Positions 24,216 to 38,691 of a DNA stretch of 64,000 nucleotides are shown one piece after another. This stretch comes from Onchocerca volvulus. Lineage: Eukaryota > Nematoda > Chromadorea > Rhabditida > Onchocercidae. Every line of letters starts with the position of its first letter. Positions within the stretch are counted from its first letter, which is position 1. Position numbers and translations under genes: made by a program. Location of the stretch: assembly GCA_000499405.2 (NCBI GenBank), contig HG738140.1, positions 15,763,097-15,827,096 on the forward strand. Direction: 5' to 3'. The notes under the pieces are model-generated. The model ran no database searches. It was not told where the DNA came from and was given only the letters and a program-made list of their open reading frames with translations.

Positions 24216-27200
24216 AATTTTAAACATGTTAAATGCAAAAGTAGTGTTTATGATAATAAGTGATGAGAAGAAAAAAGTGATAATTCATCAAAAGTTCAGA
24301 TTTTTTTAATTTACTAAATGGAACTAGCAATAACAAAATCTTTCTTCTAGAAAAAAATTCCGGAAGAGTTTCAGAGAAATAGTTCAGTAAAATCTGCATA
24401 TTGGTGTACATATTTATTAAAATCACAGCTTATAAGCAAATTTTAAATTATTTCATAAATAAGAAGATAAAATAATTTATGTTATATTCGTGCATGAAAT
24501 ATTGGAAAATTTTCCCTAAATAACTTGAAATCTTTTTTGAAAAAAAGAAAGGAAAAAAAATCGCATCGAAAATGATACATTATAGTATTGACACAAAAAA
24601 TATATTAAATGAAAAGTTTAAATTAACGCTTTAATTGAAAAAAAAAAAGAAAGAAAAAGAAAAAGCAAAAGATTTGATAAATTTTTAACTAGTTTATCAA
24701 GTTTCATTTACTGCAATAAATCGAAACCAATAAGTGAAATGATGAATTTTTTTATTTTAAAAAGATATTTCAATAAAAGCCAATGGATTTCCAATCAAAA
24801 TTACACTTCATCAAAAATTATCAAGTATTATCATTAAATTATATCATCTTATTGGCAAATATTTTCATATTCATTTATTAAAAAATTGAAAATAAAAATA
24901 AATATTCCATTTCAAATTTCTTCCTATTTCTTTTTTCTTTTCTTGTTTCGCATATTAAATAAGAAAAAAAAGAAAAATATTTTAACATTGCCTTCTTTTA
25001 GGAATAAGATCAATATTTACATATTTATTCCTTTACTCATTTTCTTACTTCAGTTGATCAATCAAATATATAATTTATTTTTGATTTTTTTTTTTAATTT
25101 TAATTAGTCTAATTTTCCTCTCTTTCTTTCTTTTTTTTGATATCAGAAAATGAAAAAACGAAATAATTTCAAATTGTTTCTCAACTAAATATTACAAGTA
25201 CTAATCCATCCCCTTTTTTGGCATTTTCCATTCCTTTCGCCTTATCACAAATGAACCAGGCATATTTCTGCTGCATTTGCATTTTTAAAAATGAAATTAT
25301 CTCTTTTTTTCCTTTTTTTCCGACATTTGTTCGAGAAATTAAACTAGATTTTGCATTAAAAAGTTTTTTTTTTCATTTTTACTATAAACAAAATTATTTT
25401 TTAAGAAATGCGAAATTGTTATTTCTGACGAAGAATATATCAAATATTAATTATTAAATTAGTTCGTATCGTTGTATTTTTAATAGTTGTTTGTTGAAAG
25501 AAATAAGATAAAATTCGATTTCAAATCCATTACATTCACTTTCTTCCTTTCTTTTTTCTTCTAAATTCAGTTAAATTTTCTCAAATATGATGATGATATT
25601 ATCGACTAGATTACTTCTCCAATGGACTGACCAATGTTTTCATTTATTTTCTTTCTTCACCTCTCTCCATCTCTTCAAACCGAATGTTCCTTAAAATGAC
25701 TAAAGATCGAAAAGATTTGTCAAATAGACTGATCATTGTTTCTATTCATTTATCTTTCCTTTCTCTCTTGAATATTCGATGAAATATGATAGCTGAAATT
25801 GTAAAACTTAACTTTCACTTTCATCTCCACTAACTGAATGAATATAATCAATCAATTTTAGTAATCAATAAGTGATACTTGTCTTTTTCTACTTAACATC
25901 AGCCATCAATAGGATCAAAATTTGAAGTCTTTAATCATCTGTTGAACATTTTCAACGGATTTTAAATTCGTTGAAAATTGAAATTCATAACAACATCAGG
26001 AGGGAACGAAGAAAGTCAGATACGAGTTATATTGAGGCGAAAGGTGAAAGAAAATTTTTTCAAAAAAACGAAAAAAAAATTGAAAAAAATCCTTCCTCAT
26101 ATTACACACACACACACACACAAATATCTTTTCAGTTAAAATATATCAATGTTTGCTTATATTTTCTGTTCGCATCTTTCGATGTTTATATATCTTATCG
26201 TTTGTAAACACCGCTAACGTATTACGTAAGCAACGATATTTGTTCGTTTTAAAATTTATAAAGTTTACTATTTTTGAAAAATGTCAAGTATGGAAACAAA
26301 TTTTTGCATTCTATTTTCTGCCATTTCTTTTTCTTTTCCTTCAAATCAACATTGCTCATGCAATGAATTGTCGAAATTCACAAACTTTTAAAGATATTTG
26401 CATATGTAAATAATAGAGGATACATGTATAAATATCAAAGATATGTGCATATGAAATACAAAAATCTTTTTTCGTTTCTCTTTTGAGGAAACTTATTAAT
26501 TAATTTAAAGAAAACTAAAATTATAATTTTCCAATATTTCAAATAATCATTAAAAAGAAAAAAAAGTTGGAAATAACGTGAAATTTCATCAAATATAATT
26601 TATAATATTTGATTGAATACATATTATCAAATATAAAATTAATTCTTGTAATATATAATATTTCATAGAATGCTCTTATGAAAAAGAATCGCAAACAAAA
26701 TGCAGCATTTTTTTCAAATATTTTATTAAATTTAATCGGTTTCGTTGAGAACTTTTTTCAACAAAACATACATATATGAGTTTATATTTACAACTAGAAT
26801 CAGTATATATTAATAAGTAAATTTGTCCATTCATCATTTTTAATTAAATTGCATACTTATTTACTTATAATAAAGAAGTTAGTTGTTTTATTGTTTTTTA
26901 TCACTTTGTTATTGAAATTTAGAAGTAATATGGCGCAAAAATCCTAATTAATCAAAATATTTCAGAATTAAAGCATAGAAAATTACGAAAAAAGGAAGAA
27001 AAAAATAAAGGATTGAAAAAAAATGAGATGCTGAAATTCTGCTGATCAATGAATTCGTTACAATATTATTAAATATGATATTGATTATTATAAAATATAT
27101 TTATGACCGAACTGTGATTTGAAAAGTGAATTCTGGATGTGACTTAATTTGAATTGAATTGATAACGAACTAATTAGCATATTATTTATGATATTGACTG

Positions 27201-29312
27201 CAAGATTTGAATATAAAACAAGACATGGCATCTTCATGAATAATCCAATCGGTTCAAAGACATAATTATATATGGTACATGAGGATTAGAAATTGATGAC
27301 AATTAAAAGGTAACTATTATATTTACTATGTTTTGTTTATCATTTAATAATCAGTTAGATTTTTTATCTATCATGATAATATTTCTCGAACTAAGATTGA
27401 AATGGTAAGTATTTCTCGCCTTTGTTCAGATGATATTACTCGAAAATTTTTTGATAATACCTTAGACAACATAATAAGAAATAAAATGAAATTTTTTTTT
27501 ATTTTCTGCCATTTTTTTAAATTTATTTGTTTCACAAATAAATAATAAATGAGAATAGCACTGGTAAGCTCAGATTATATTTCATATAAGCATTTCATCA
27601 TTTATCATCAAAGCTGAATTTAACGTAAGTGTATGCTTGATATCATACATTATTTTCGTTATTTTCAGAAATTTTGATTAAATTTTATCCATTCGCTTTA
27701 ATAATATATTTATTTGTATGAAATACTCAGATTATATTGTAACTTTGATTTGTTATTAAGCAGAATTTTTCATGATAATTCTTAATAACAACAATAATTA
27801 ATAATAAATTTCAATAATATATAGTTTTTTTTCCGTTAAGCCATATTTTACTAAGCTCCACCCCAGAATTATCTCACATTTCAATTATTTTCGAGGAAGA
27901 ATACTTAAAAGATTTTTTTTTCTCTTCTTTTGCGATCTTAAGTCCTACGAATTTCTCACTCGTTGCTTATAGAAATAAATATTTTTAGGAATGAAAAAAA
28001 ATTGATTTTCGTATTAGATTAAATTGACTACTAGTCAACTTTTTCTTTTAAAATTAGCTAATTCAAAGTTATTTTCATAAATTTTTAAATTATTAAGACA
28101 AAAATGTTTGCATAGACTTATTGCTATAAATAGATAGAAAGCTATGAAGAATTATTTAATGTAAATATTATCTTTAAAGTTTTAATCAGTGGAAAGTTTC
28201 ATTGATTTTTTAGAAAATGATAAAATAAAATTTAATTTTTTTCATTTCTTCCCTAGGCTAAAAAAAATTTGAAAAAAAGCTTAAAAAGAGCTTCTTTCTC
28301 GTTTTTACTGACTTTTTTTGATTTTTTTTTTAATAGAAATTAATCAAATTTAAGTAACAAAAAAGGAAAAAAATAAAATTTTAATTATTTCTACCATTTG
28401 CTTACTATCAATAAGGCCTACACAAATGTAAATGCACATGCTTTTTAGTACATAATAATGAATATTATCAAATTTTATTTTATCAAAAAATAAAAAAAAA
28501 AGGGAAAGAGAGAAAAAAGATGGAAATAATTTGTGTTGGTAAAGTAGTTAAAAACCATAATCGTTAAAATAAAACTTCAATTATGAGAATACTGGATATA
28601 TTAGATTAATTATTTATTTCTTATCAGTAGTATGTGATAGTTGATAATGCAAAGTAAAATTTTATATCGACTATTCATTCATTTCGATTTTGCAATCCTT
28701 AATTTTTGACGAATTAGTTTTGAAACAAATGAAGAGGAAAAAGAAGAAATGAGTGGGAAGAAAAAAAAACAATAAGAATAGCATATTTTTTGTTTGCTTT
28801 TGAAAAAAGTTGTAAAAAAACTCGTGAAAAATAACTGCTAGTTGGATTGACGAAAAATTGAAAAAAAAAAAAAAAAAAAGAAAAGAAACGATGTCATAAT
28901 TAAAGAATTATTTTTGATTTGATGAACGCAATAATTAATTACTTATTTACTAACACTTACCATCCTTCCTGAATATGTAATATTTTTGTTGCTATTGAAA
29001 TTATTACCTTTACCTTTTTTTAATTATCAAAATTTGGAATTAAATAATAAATTATATTTAATATTTACAATTTTACTAATATTGTTACTATTATTATTGA
29101 TGTTACCAAGATCTCTTTTTTGTCAATGATTATCATTTTTGTATCAGAAAAATATTGCTAATTTAAAATCAAATGACAAATTACAATTAATAATTATATT
29201 GCGGATATCAATATCACTAAGTTTTCTTATATAATTATTGAGGTTGTGGAAATCAATTTTTTTATATCAACGATTTTCAGTTCCAAATTGTATTTATTGA
29301 TTGTATTTTAGG
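24216..29312. other. intergenic, AT-rich
   Basis: There is no supportable gene. The stretch contains an AC microsatellite (about 26104-26121) and two related CTGACCAATG/CTGATCATTG segments near 25.62 and 25.73 kb. A frame at about 26280-26413 has a signal-like hydrophobic run before MNCRNSQTFKDICICK but no ATG in a suitable place. The last few hundred bases are presumably the neprilysin promoter; no core elements are evident. Confidence 0.5.
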
Positions 29313-32300
29313 ATGGACATGGCTGAGCCAAGAAATATGGAAGAATCAATCTGGAAACGAATCGTTGCTCGTCCTTTTATCATCGTCCTAGCATTTTTCG
29401 GCATAATTTCAATTGCATTAAGTTGTACATTAGTTTATTTACTTTTAAGGAAGACAACAACAATATGTCTAACATCTGAATGTATTAAAACCGGTAAGTT
29501 ATAATTAGTTTCAGATTATATCAGAGAAATGTCCAGGATAGATTATAATTAATGGAATTTTTGCTTAATTTATTATTATTATCGCAAATTATCAGTATTT
29601 GTCGTCGTTAATTGTAATCATTATTATCTATTATTATCATTACTTGTTTCATTTCGATTTCATTTTTGATTTCTTTATTTTTTCCTAGTTTTTAAAGTTT
29701 TGTATTATTTGGAAAGTTTTGGCTATCTTTTTTCTAATATTATCTTCCTGATTTTTTAAAATACATTATTTTGAATATATTGCTAATCTTTAGTCTTAAG
29801 ATTATCAATTGAATTAAACGACTTAATACCATAAATAAGTTTTATCTTGGCTTTAGAACTAATCATAGTTTTTAAGTTTGTCGTTTATTTTTCTACTTTT
29901 TAATTCTTTTTAATAATGATGCCAATATTATTTCTTTTAACTCCTGCTTGGATTTTTTGATTTTGATTTATTTTATCTGACAAAATATCTTATTTTATTG
30001 CATTAAATATTTTTGAATTTTTCTATGGATTACGGAAATTTTTTAAAACTTGTGTTACTTGTCTAGAAACTCAATTATTTATCTGTATTACTTGCATCGG
30101 AATTTAATTACTCATTTACTTGCATAAAAATATATTTTTGCAGCATCATTAATTTTGGCGTCAATGAACGCAAACATGGATCCATGTGAAGATTTTTACG
30201 AATATGCATGTGGAAGTTGGATCAAAGAGCATCCGATACCCGATGATGCACCATCGGTGTCAAATTTTGATAATTTAGGACAAGATCTTGAATTAGCTTT
30301 GAAAGGTTAACCTAATTTTCATTTGTTATTTTATTCTTTTCCAAATTGGTAGTTTATGATAAATTTTGATTGAATTTTATTTTAAGACTAAAATTTAAAT
30401 GTTTAAAAGAAATGAGAATATGATATTTCAGGTCTACTGGAACAGAAGAATGTAGAAGGCCTGGATGGTGATGCGGTACGAAAAGCCCGAACGTTTTATC
30501 AGCTATGCCTCAATGAAAGTAGATCACTTCTGGTTTAAATTATGAAATTATGATGGTACTGTCGAAATACATAGCAATAATTGTATTAAATCATCGCAGT
30601 TTCGTCTCAATGCTAATAATGAAATGTAAAATTTCAAATTTTGCAAAATTTTAAGGAGTGAATTTTTCATGTATTTCAGCTGCCATAATGAGTACTTGGA
30701 GAGAAGCATTTGATGAAGCAGTCGAGAATTTTGGTGGATGGCCAAGTCTGGAAAAAACAGATGATAAGCCAAGGATATCAATTGAACAGATGTACGGTAT
30801 CATGGTAGCCAAATTCAAAAGTGACTCATTGTTTAAAGCAACAGTTCAACCTGATGACAAAAATTCAGATCAGAATGTTTTCCTGGTGAGAAGTTATTTT
30901 GTTATTGTTGGTAATAAAGAAGAGTAGTTCGATAATAACGACTGGTAAGAGATGATAATTAATTCCATGCAAAAATGTGCGAACTTTACTCGAAAAAGCA
31001 TAATTCCGAAATTGTTGTGCAAAAAAACTAACATAAATTGTTGCAATCTTTTTTTGAAAATTTTTTAGAAATTGAAATCAAAATTCTTAAATGTTATCTT
31101 ATAAATTTACAGATTGATCAACCGGCACTGAATTTGTTTGCTCGAGACTTTTATACTTTGCCAGAAACACAAGAGGAACGATTAGCATATAAAACATTGA
31201 TAAGAGATGTTTTGTTATTATTGAAAGCTCGGGTTGAAGCGTACAATCGTGATTTTGATGAAATTTTGCAATTCGAAACAGATCTTGCAAATGTCTGTTT
31301 TAATAAAAATTTGACCAAATGAATTAAGATAAAAATATTAAATTATATTTGATCTAAAAGAAATTCTTAATTTGAAAAACCTTGTAAAAAAGTTCATAAA
31401 ATGTTATGTTTCGCTAAACTTTAAAGCTCAAATTGCAAAATAAAAAAGCATAATTGTTTTTGAAAAATTAAATTAAATTAATTCAGATCACATTATCCGA
31501 AGATTTACGGCATAATGTTGCTGAACTATACAATAAAATGACTATTGAACAGATGAGGAAGGAATTTCCAAATTTCAATTGGTTGCTATTCTTTAATACG
31601 ATATTTCAGTATGTTTATTTTCTTATTTTTCATATTTCTTATGATAAATGACCGCAATAAATTCATAATCTTTCAATTACACTTAATTCTTCAAAACATT
31701 GTTTTAGAAGTATTGGGACGTCAAATGATCGAATAATAATAATGAATGACACGACGGAAATTGTCATTTATGGTTTGCAATTTATTAAAGAACTTGATAA
31801 ACTGCTACCGAAATATGATAAAAGGTCTGATCAAATTTTAATTACTTAATCGTTCAAAATAAAAGTACTTGAAAAAAAAAGCAGAGAATCGAGAAACAAA
31901 GTGAAATTTAATTTATAACTAGCGAAATAACTAGATAGTTCAGTAGTGACAGTCCTTTTGTAAATTTTTTTTTGCATTTTACTGGTTCTAAATTACCAAA
32001 AACATTATGTAAAGTTCAGTTTTACTCCTTAGCTTTATCTCAAATACCATTTTCTTCTTTGTATTGATAAAATCAATTTTAATTAACCCGAATTGAATAG
32101 AACTTCTAAATATTTTCACCATATTAACAATGTTGATAAGAGATGTAATATAAGAGCTCGTGAGATTTTTTCTATCATTTTTATCAGGCCTTTCAACAAT
32201 AGCCTATATCAGTATCTTATTGTCAGTAGCTCAGAAGGTGAGATATAATTAATAACAATAGCCTGATTTTCAAAAACCTTCCAGTAATAGTCTAATAGGC

Positions 32301-35300
32301 TTATATTAGTAAAAAATGAGAATTAGCCCAATTATCAGGGTGCTTCTTTATGGCTGCATGTCAATAACTGGGCTAATTGATTTGATTTGATGAATTCCTT
32401 CCAAGTCATTTACAAATTTCATTCCAAGGGTAATAACCAATTATTTGGCATGGTGTTGGTTTTTCAAAACAATGCTGCGTGATTTGCCCGATCCTTTCGC
32501 ACTGACATTGTTTAAATTTTATAAAAGTCTTAATTGTAAGTTACTTTTTTTATTTCTAATTTCTCTTTTCCTATCTTAAAAATTAGTTTTTCTCACATGG
32601 AAATATTGATTGATTGTTTCTAATTGCAAGACGAAATTATCAACATTTTGTTCAGCTTTTTTTTCTTTTTTCTAAATTTTCTTTCTATTAATAATTTTGT
32701 AATAATGACAAACTGGTTCAATCAGGAAATTTTCAAAAAATTAACCATTTATATTAAAACTTGAAACGAATTATTACTACAATTTTAATTTGCAAAATTT
32801 TAACTTTTTATTTTTTATTAAAAATTTCAAAATATGAAAAGATGTAAATATACCATTTTTTGCAGTGATGCAAGTACCAAAAATGCGTTGGCATATTCTG
32901 TTATCACGCTGAAATTCTTGCTATCAGGAAATGTTCCAAAATTGCATTAGAATAATAAGTGATAACGAAATGGCACTTATTAGAGTTGATAAATGATATC
33001 AGACTATTAGATTTGTTACCATTAGACTGATAAATGCTGATAAGTTAATGAGAATGATAACTGAAATACGTTATCTTCTGATGAATTTTATCTATTTTAT
33101 TTGATAGTAATTCAAGTGACGAGTGTTATCAAATTTTCAAAATATTCCATTATTTATGGAGATTTTTACGATAACAGTAGAAATTACAAAGATATCAAAC
33201 TTAAAATCATCAATTGAATTGAAATTATTAATACATAATAACATGTAATTTTGATGCAAATTAAAAATCCGAGCAATATTTCCTATAAACTTTTCTGCAA
33301 TCCTGGCGCTGTTTTATGCATTAAAAAAAAAATTAATAATAGAAGTCAAAATTAGTTTAAAAAATTGACAAAAATTTTGTTTTTCTGCTTATTTTTTTAG
33401 GAAAGGCAATTTTTTTTCTTTTTTAGGTAGAAGAAATGATTGAATTAATAATGGCAGCATTTGTGGATATGTTAGAATCTGAAGATTGGCTCACGGAGCG
33501 TGCAAAAGGATTTGCAAAAGAAAAAGTACTGAATATTTCTAAAACATTTGTTTCATTTCCAATTTTTTTATTGCAAAGAAGTGGATTAATCAAAAATCGA
33601 ATGAAATTAGCATAAAAAACAATATGCCAATTTCTTCCATCAAATCACGAAAGCAAGTAGTCAGCAATAATCATTTCTTAATTTTGCTAGTAAAAAAAAT
33701 TGGAAAATATTATGCTTCTGCTTTTTGATATCCAAGAATGAATTATAATATTTTAAAAAGGCTATTTCTAACATTTCAAGTTTCAACGCCTTATAAAGTG
33801 CACAAAATACCATTTCAACTCATATTTCAGATTGATGCGATGAATAAAAAGATTGGCTATCCAAATTATTTGGACAATTCGAAATTAGTGGATAATGAAT
33901 ACAAAAATTACATTGTTCATGACGGTAATTATTATAAAACGAAATTTCAATTCTATCATATGTACCAGAAGGATACATTAGAGCGTATCACAAAGAAAGT
34001 TGATCGTGAAAGGTATAATGCTCAAATTTGATTAATTATTCCAACAAATTTTCTTGTCATTTCGAAAGTTTTACTTTAATTATAAAATTTACATCATTTC
34101 AAATTTAATTCAAAAATTTTTAAGCAGAAAAAGTTTTGTGCATATTTATTAATCATATAATTTTAAAACTTTGCAGAACCATGTAATTCTAAGATTTGAA
34201 TCTGCAAAATAGAAGTAAATCATAGAATTGAAATTTATTGAATAATGTAAATTACGAAAAATTTTTAGACACTTTGATGGCAGAATTTCAGATGCTTTCA
34301 ATAGTTTTATTAACGAAGTAATTCAAAATTCTTTAAATTCATTCTATATAAAACTAAATTCAATGATAAATTTAAGTTAAATTAAAAGCTAAGAAACTAA
34401 TTGTTAATCATGCAAATTATAATTTCAGAACAAGTTGAAGCAAAATTTTTTTCAGATGGGTCGCTGGAGCAGCGCTTGTAAATGCTTTCTATAGCCCAAA
34501 TACGAATGAGATAAGTAAGTATAATATGGAAAATCATAAGTATTTGCAAGATAATGATTATAATAAACTTTTAGTGTTATAAAAATTTGAAACTCAATAA
34601 GTTTAAGTTAAAAAATATCAAATTTTTACCATATTTTGTTATTTCGAATTCAAATAAATTTCGTCATTTTTTTGTAATGACAATAGAGCAGTATGCATAT
34701 AAAATAAAAAAACTTTTTTAAGGAATGTAAATCTAACCTTTTTTCAAATTATTATAACTGGATACTACCGTATCCGTCATATTACACTGTCTGAATGAAC
34801 AGATGTATCATTTTCTTTATATTTCATTTTTAATCAAAAATTTCTTCTTTATTTTTACAATTTCTTCCAATTATTTTTTTAATTATTTAGAAGTTTTAAA
34901 AAGTTGTTTGTTTTTTACAAATAAAATTTATAAACATTTGATTTTTTATAAATGAAAAAATTCAGTATTTCCGGCGGGTATTTTACAACCGGTTTTCTAT
35001 CACAAGCATTTTCCACATTCCATGAATTTTGGCGGTATTGGTGTTGTAATCGGCCATGAAATTACTCATGGATTCGATGATCGAGGTATCGATGTTTTAG
35101 TTTGGCTTCTTGTTTGTATTTAAGCACAATTAAATCCAAATCAGTGAAGTATACGAGATTTTAAGAAATTAAAGAACAAATTCTTATTAAAACTAAAATT
35201 GTATCTAATTTTTCACAAATAAGGTAAGAAATTATAAATAAATTTCATGATAAAAATTGAAATTTAAATTCTGATAACGAATTACATGTTAAAAATTTTA

Positions 35301-38300
35301 ATTTATGGAATCGTTTAAAATTTAAAACTAAAATTTTTAACTCGCAAAATTATTTAGCGCAGATTTTTGTGAGATTTAACCAGGATTTGCAAATCATAAT
35401 CTTTAAATATGATATTTAAGGAATACGCAATTTGATTCAGTTATAGCTATAAAATTAAAATTTTCATCTCAGTTGTAATTCTCAGTATATATTATTTCAT
35501 TATTACTTTTATCACTGTTATTTATACATAAATTTCAAACATTTTCAAAATTTAAGTTGGAAAAGCTATGGACAACATTTTCAACAAATTTTTTTCTAGC
35601 TTTTAAACAGTTAAAGGTAACTTTTTTATGCTGTACAGGGCGACTTTATGATAAATATGGCAATATTCGACAATGGTGGGACAATGCGACAATTGAAAAA
35701 TTTGAAATCAAAACGAAGTGCATTGAAGATCAATATTCGGGTTTTGTACTTGAACAAATTGGCATGAAAGTTAATGGTCGTAGTACAAAAGTTTGTTGAT
35801 TTTATTTTTATAGAATAGTCGCTTATTGAGAATCAAATAATCCGAATATTATTTAATGATTAATTAAGTTATAATTAAGTAGTGCTTTGATCTTTGTATT
35901 CATTATTCATAATTTTTTCATTATTTATCATTCGTATACATATCAGTATATTAGTAAATATTTATTAACATTAATTTTTTTATTTATTCGCAAATATATG
36001 AGGTAAATAACATATTTATCAGAAAATTGTCATGTTAATAATCAGAAAAAAAACAAAAACAAATTGACATAATTGTTTCAACCAATTTTTTCTTGTGCAA
36101 GCTTTATTAGACGTAATCATCCTGCAAACTTTATCTTGTCCGAAACATAATCTCTCGATGAACTTTTTTCATACGGGCCTTATTAGATAAAATTTACCCA
36201 ATTAAAAAAATAATTTTGGAATTCTCCCTTGCAGAATCTTATCAAAAGTACTTTTCTATATTATTTCAGGGTGAAAATATAGCTGATAATGGTGGTTTAA
36301 AGCAGGCTTATAGAGCTTATAAAGAATATGTCCATAAATACCCGCAATATTCACTCTTACCTGGCGTCAACTTGACGCATGATCAATTATTCTTTCTAAA
36401 CTATGCACAGGTTAAGATTGATCGTTATTAAAAAGTTTCTTGAGAGACACATAAAATATTTTGTTGGTAATAATCAGGAAATACTATCAAAATTATAGAA
36501 CCAAAATTTTTCATTCTTTTAAAATTTCGAGAGTAAAAAGAATTTGAAAAAATTTTCATTTCTTCCAATTTTTTGGCAAAATAGCTCAAAAGAAAAATCT
36601 GCAAATATGCGAAATTGATTATTCGAATTTATAAATATGATATTCTTCATCTTTTTGTTCTCAGTTTTAATAAAATTATCAGAAAAGGCAAGGTGTAATT
36701 TGTCATATGAAAATATACAAATTGAGGAATTAATTAAAAAGAAAAAAAAAAGAAGAAAAAATACGGCCATAGAATCGATGTTTCAGTTATTGTTATTGCT
36801 TTCAAAGTTGTCATAATCGTTAAACGTATTGATAATTGCTTTCTTCTATTCATCAAGAAAAAAAAAAAAAAAAGAAAATAATCAAGGAATATTTTAATAA
36901 AAATTAGAACTATAATACTAAAATATATTTGAAAGTATCTGCTATGTAAAATATGCAAAATTTATTGAAACTTTTAAAGTATTAATGGCACTAATTTATG
37001 AAACACTAGCTGGATCGGCCACGCTTCCCGTGGTTGAGACAACTAGTCTATGGGAGCCGCCACGTTTGTATAATTATCAATGTTCCTTTACTTAGAAATC
37101 TTAAATCTCCGAAAATTCTTAAACACTCGTCTTCTCTATATTGATTAAAATCTTAGATACCGGAAAATCTTTTCCTATTGCTTTGAAATTTTGACACAAC
37201 TTTGCATTCGAATATGCGCATGTTTTTATACACGCGGTGCTATTATTTATTATTATCTATTATTACTAATTATTATTTACTTATTATCATTATTTATGAT
37301 TACTTATTATTTTTTTTTTAACGCAACAAATACAAATCAATAATATCAATAAAACAAGTCTAATGATAAATTTATAACAAACAGAAAACGATATAAAGAG
37401 AAAAAAACACGAGTCGGAACATTAAAACTGCTTCCGTCGACATCCCTATTTAAATGATTGAAAAGGGCGCCTTTACTAGCGCGTGATGATGAAGCGCCTT
37501 TGTTGGCGTGCGAGGTGATCGACATTGACCTTAGTTGAGGGTTACAAAGGAATGAATAATTATTTATTATTATTCAATATTATTTATTATTATCCAGTAT
37601 TATTTATTATTAATTATTATTATTGCTAAATGTATCTTTTATTCAGAAAAAGGAGAGAGAGAGAGAGAGATAAGAGGAAGGAGAGTGAGAGAAAGAAAGA
37701 AAGGCGGAGTAAGTAAATTCCGCTCCCTCATTTACTTTTAATTATCACGGATGTGACACGTGAAAAAAAGTAAATATGCTTATAGAAAAACACGCGTCTA
37801 TTTAAATGCAAGGTTTTAACAAAATTTGAAAGCAATCGGTGCAGAACTTCCGGAGTTTTGCGGAGACGAACAAGGAGCATTCACATTTTCATTTACATAA
37901 ATTTACTCAAATGGTAGATGGTAAACATGTAATATTTAGTCTTCAATACATTGGTTTGGTCTCCGGTACATGAGTTATTCTATTATTCATCAATCAGTCT
38001 GCTATTAAATCTTCAATACATCAGACTAGCTAAAATTCACAAATTGAAAATTTTTTTGGCTTTTTTTTTTCGATTATTCTGATTTTGAAACAAAAATTTC
38101 TTGCTATTGGAATGAAGTGCATTTTAAATGTGTCAAGATCTCAGATATGGTGTGGTACTATGAATGATAAAGAAGCAGTAAGAAAATTGCGAACATCTGA
38201 ACATTCACCAGGACCAATTAGGTAAGTTCTTCAAAGAGGCATATTGTGCACGCAAAGTTTTGTTTCCAGAAATAGTGATGGATAGTAAAAGTAATAATTT

Positions 38301-38691
38301 AACAGTATTAATGACAGTATAGTGATAATTATAATATTAGTAAATTTCTAAAATTGATAGTAATTAACATAAATATTTTTGGATTTTACTTCAAGTGAAA
38401 AAATCATCATCAGACATGGTGCTAAAATTTTTATAAAGATAGCTTTAGTCATAACACCGATATGCCAATTGCAATGACAATAATCATGATATTGATAGTA
38501 ATGACAACAAATTAAAAACGGTGAAAATTAGGATTGTTTAATTAAATTATCAATTATTATTAAACTATTTAAAATTTGCGTCAAATTTTAGAGTAAAAGG
38601 ACCGTTATCAAATTCGGAAGATTTTGCAAAAGCATACAATTGTCCATCGGGAAGTCGAATGAATCCAGAGCACAAATGTCGAGTATGGTAA
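29313..38691 (+). CDS. neprilysin-like M13 zinc metallopeptidase (type II membrane protein)
   Basis: Exons: 29313-29493, 30144-30305, 30432-30518, 30680-30885, 31113-31292, 31487-31608, 31708-31824, 32429-32535, 33427-33525, 33831-34012, 34456-34514, 34966-35085, 35639-35790, 36270-36410, 38145-38221, 38592-38691. All junctions are in phase except 32535/33427, where the family's segment with the RW..C motif (about 35-40 residues) is missing. A short cytosolic tail and one TM helix (residues about 23-46) are followed by [20 protein letters not shown]. The substrate-binding VNAFY, zinc-binding HEITH (with HGFDD), third ligand in GENIADNGG, and the C-terminal [10 protein letters not shown] motif are all present. 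M13 enzymes cut extracellular peptides, often neuropeptides. Start: ATG right after a TTTTAG acceptor, possibly a trans-splice site. The length would be about 735 residues with the gap filled, normal for the family. Confidence 0.9.
32870..33330 (+). other. candidate remains of the missing neprilysin exon plus GATAA-rich insert
   Basis: After a good acceptor (TTTTTTGCAG, 32874) the phase-matched frame reads [15 protein letters not shown] and then hits TGA. The family has an RW here. From 32899 the sequence is rich in GATAA/TTATC words, beginning with an 8-bp inverted pair GTTATCAC/GTGATAAC (32899-32966). At about 33285-33330 a frame reads [15 protein letters not shown], resembling the family's F..A.GALFV.K segment. 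This looks like an exon split or decayed by an insertion, but neither piece joins cleanly. Confidence 0.3.
37019..37910. mobile_element. Helitron 3'/5' junction and inverted end pair inside a neprilysin intron
   Basis: A hairpin CCACG-CTTCC-CGTGG (37019-37033) is followed by CTAG at 37043-37046, the usual Helitron 3' terminus, and immediately by TC (37047), the 5' terminus. The family's subterminal region follows (TTGAAATTTTGACACAACTT and CGAATATGCGCATG, to about 37240). At 37780-37910 the same region runs in reverse (AACACGCGTCTATTTAAATG). The interior is low complexity (ATT runs, GA microsatellite 37653-37670) with a GC-richer patch at about 37410-37540. The insertion lies between exons 36270-36410 and 38145-38221. 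Confidence 0.65.

Noticed and set aside
26153..26413. Frame with signal-like run and Cys-containing tail
   Set aside because: The only ATG is far upstream of the hydrophobic run; T-rich DNA easily mimics signal peptides.
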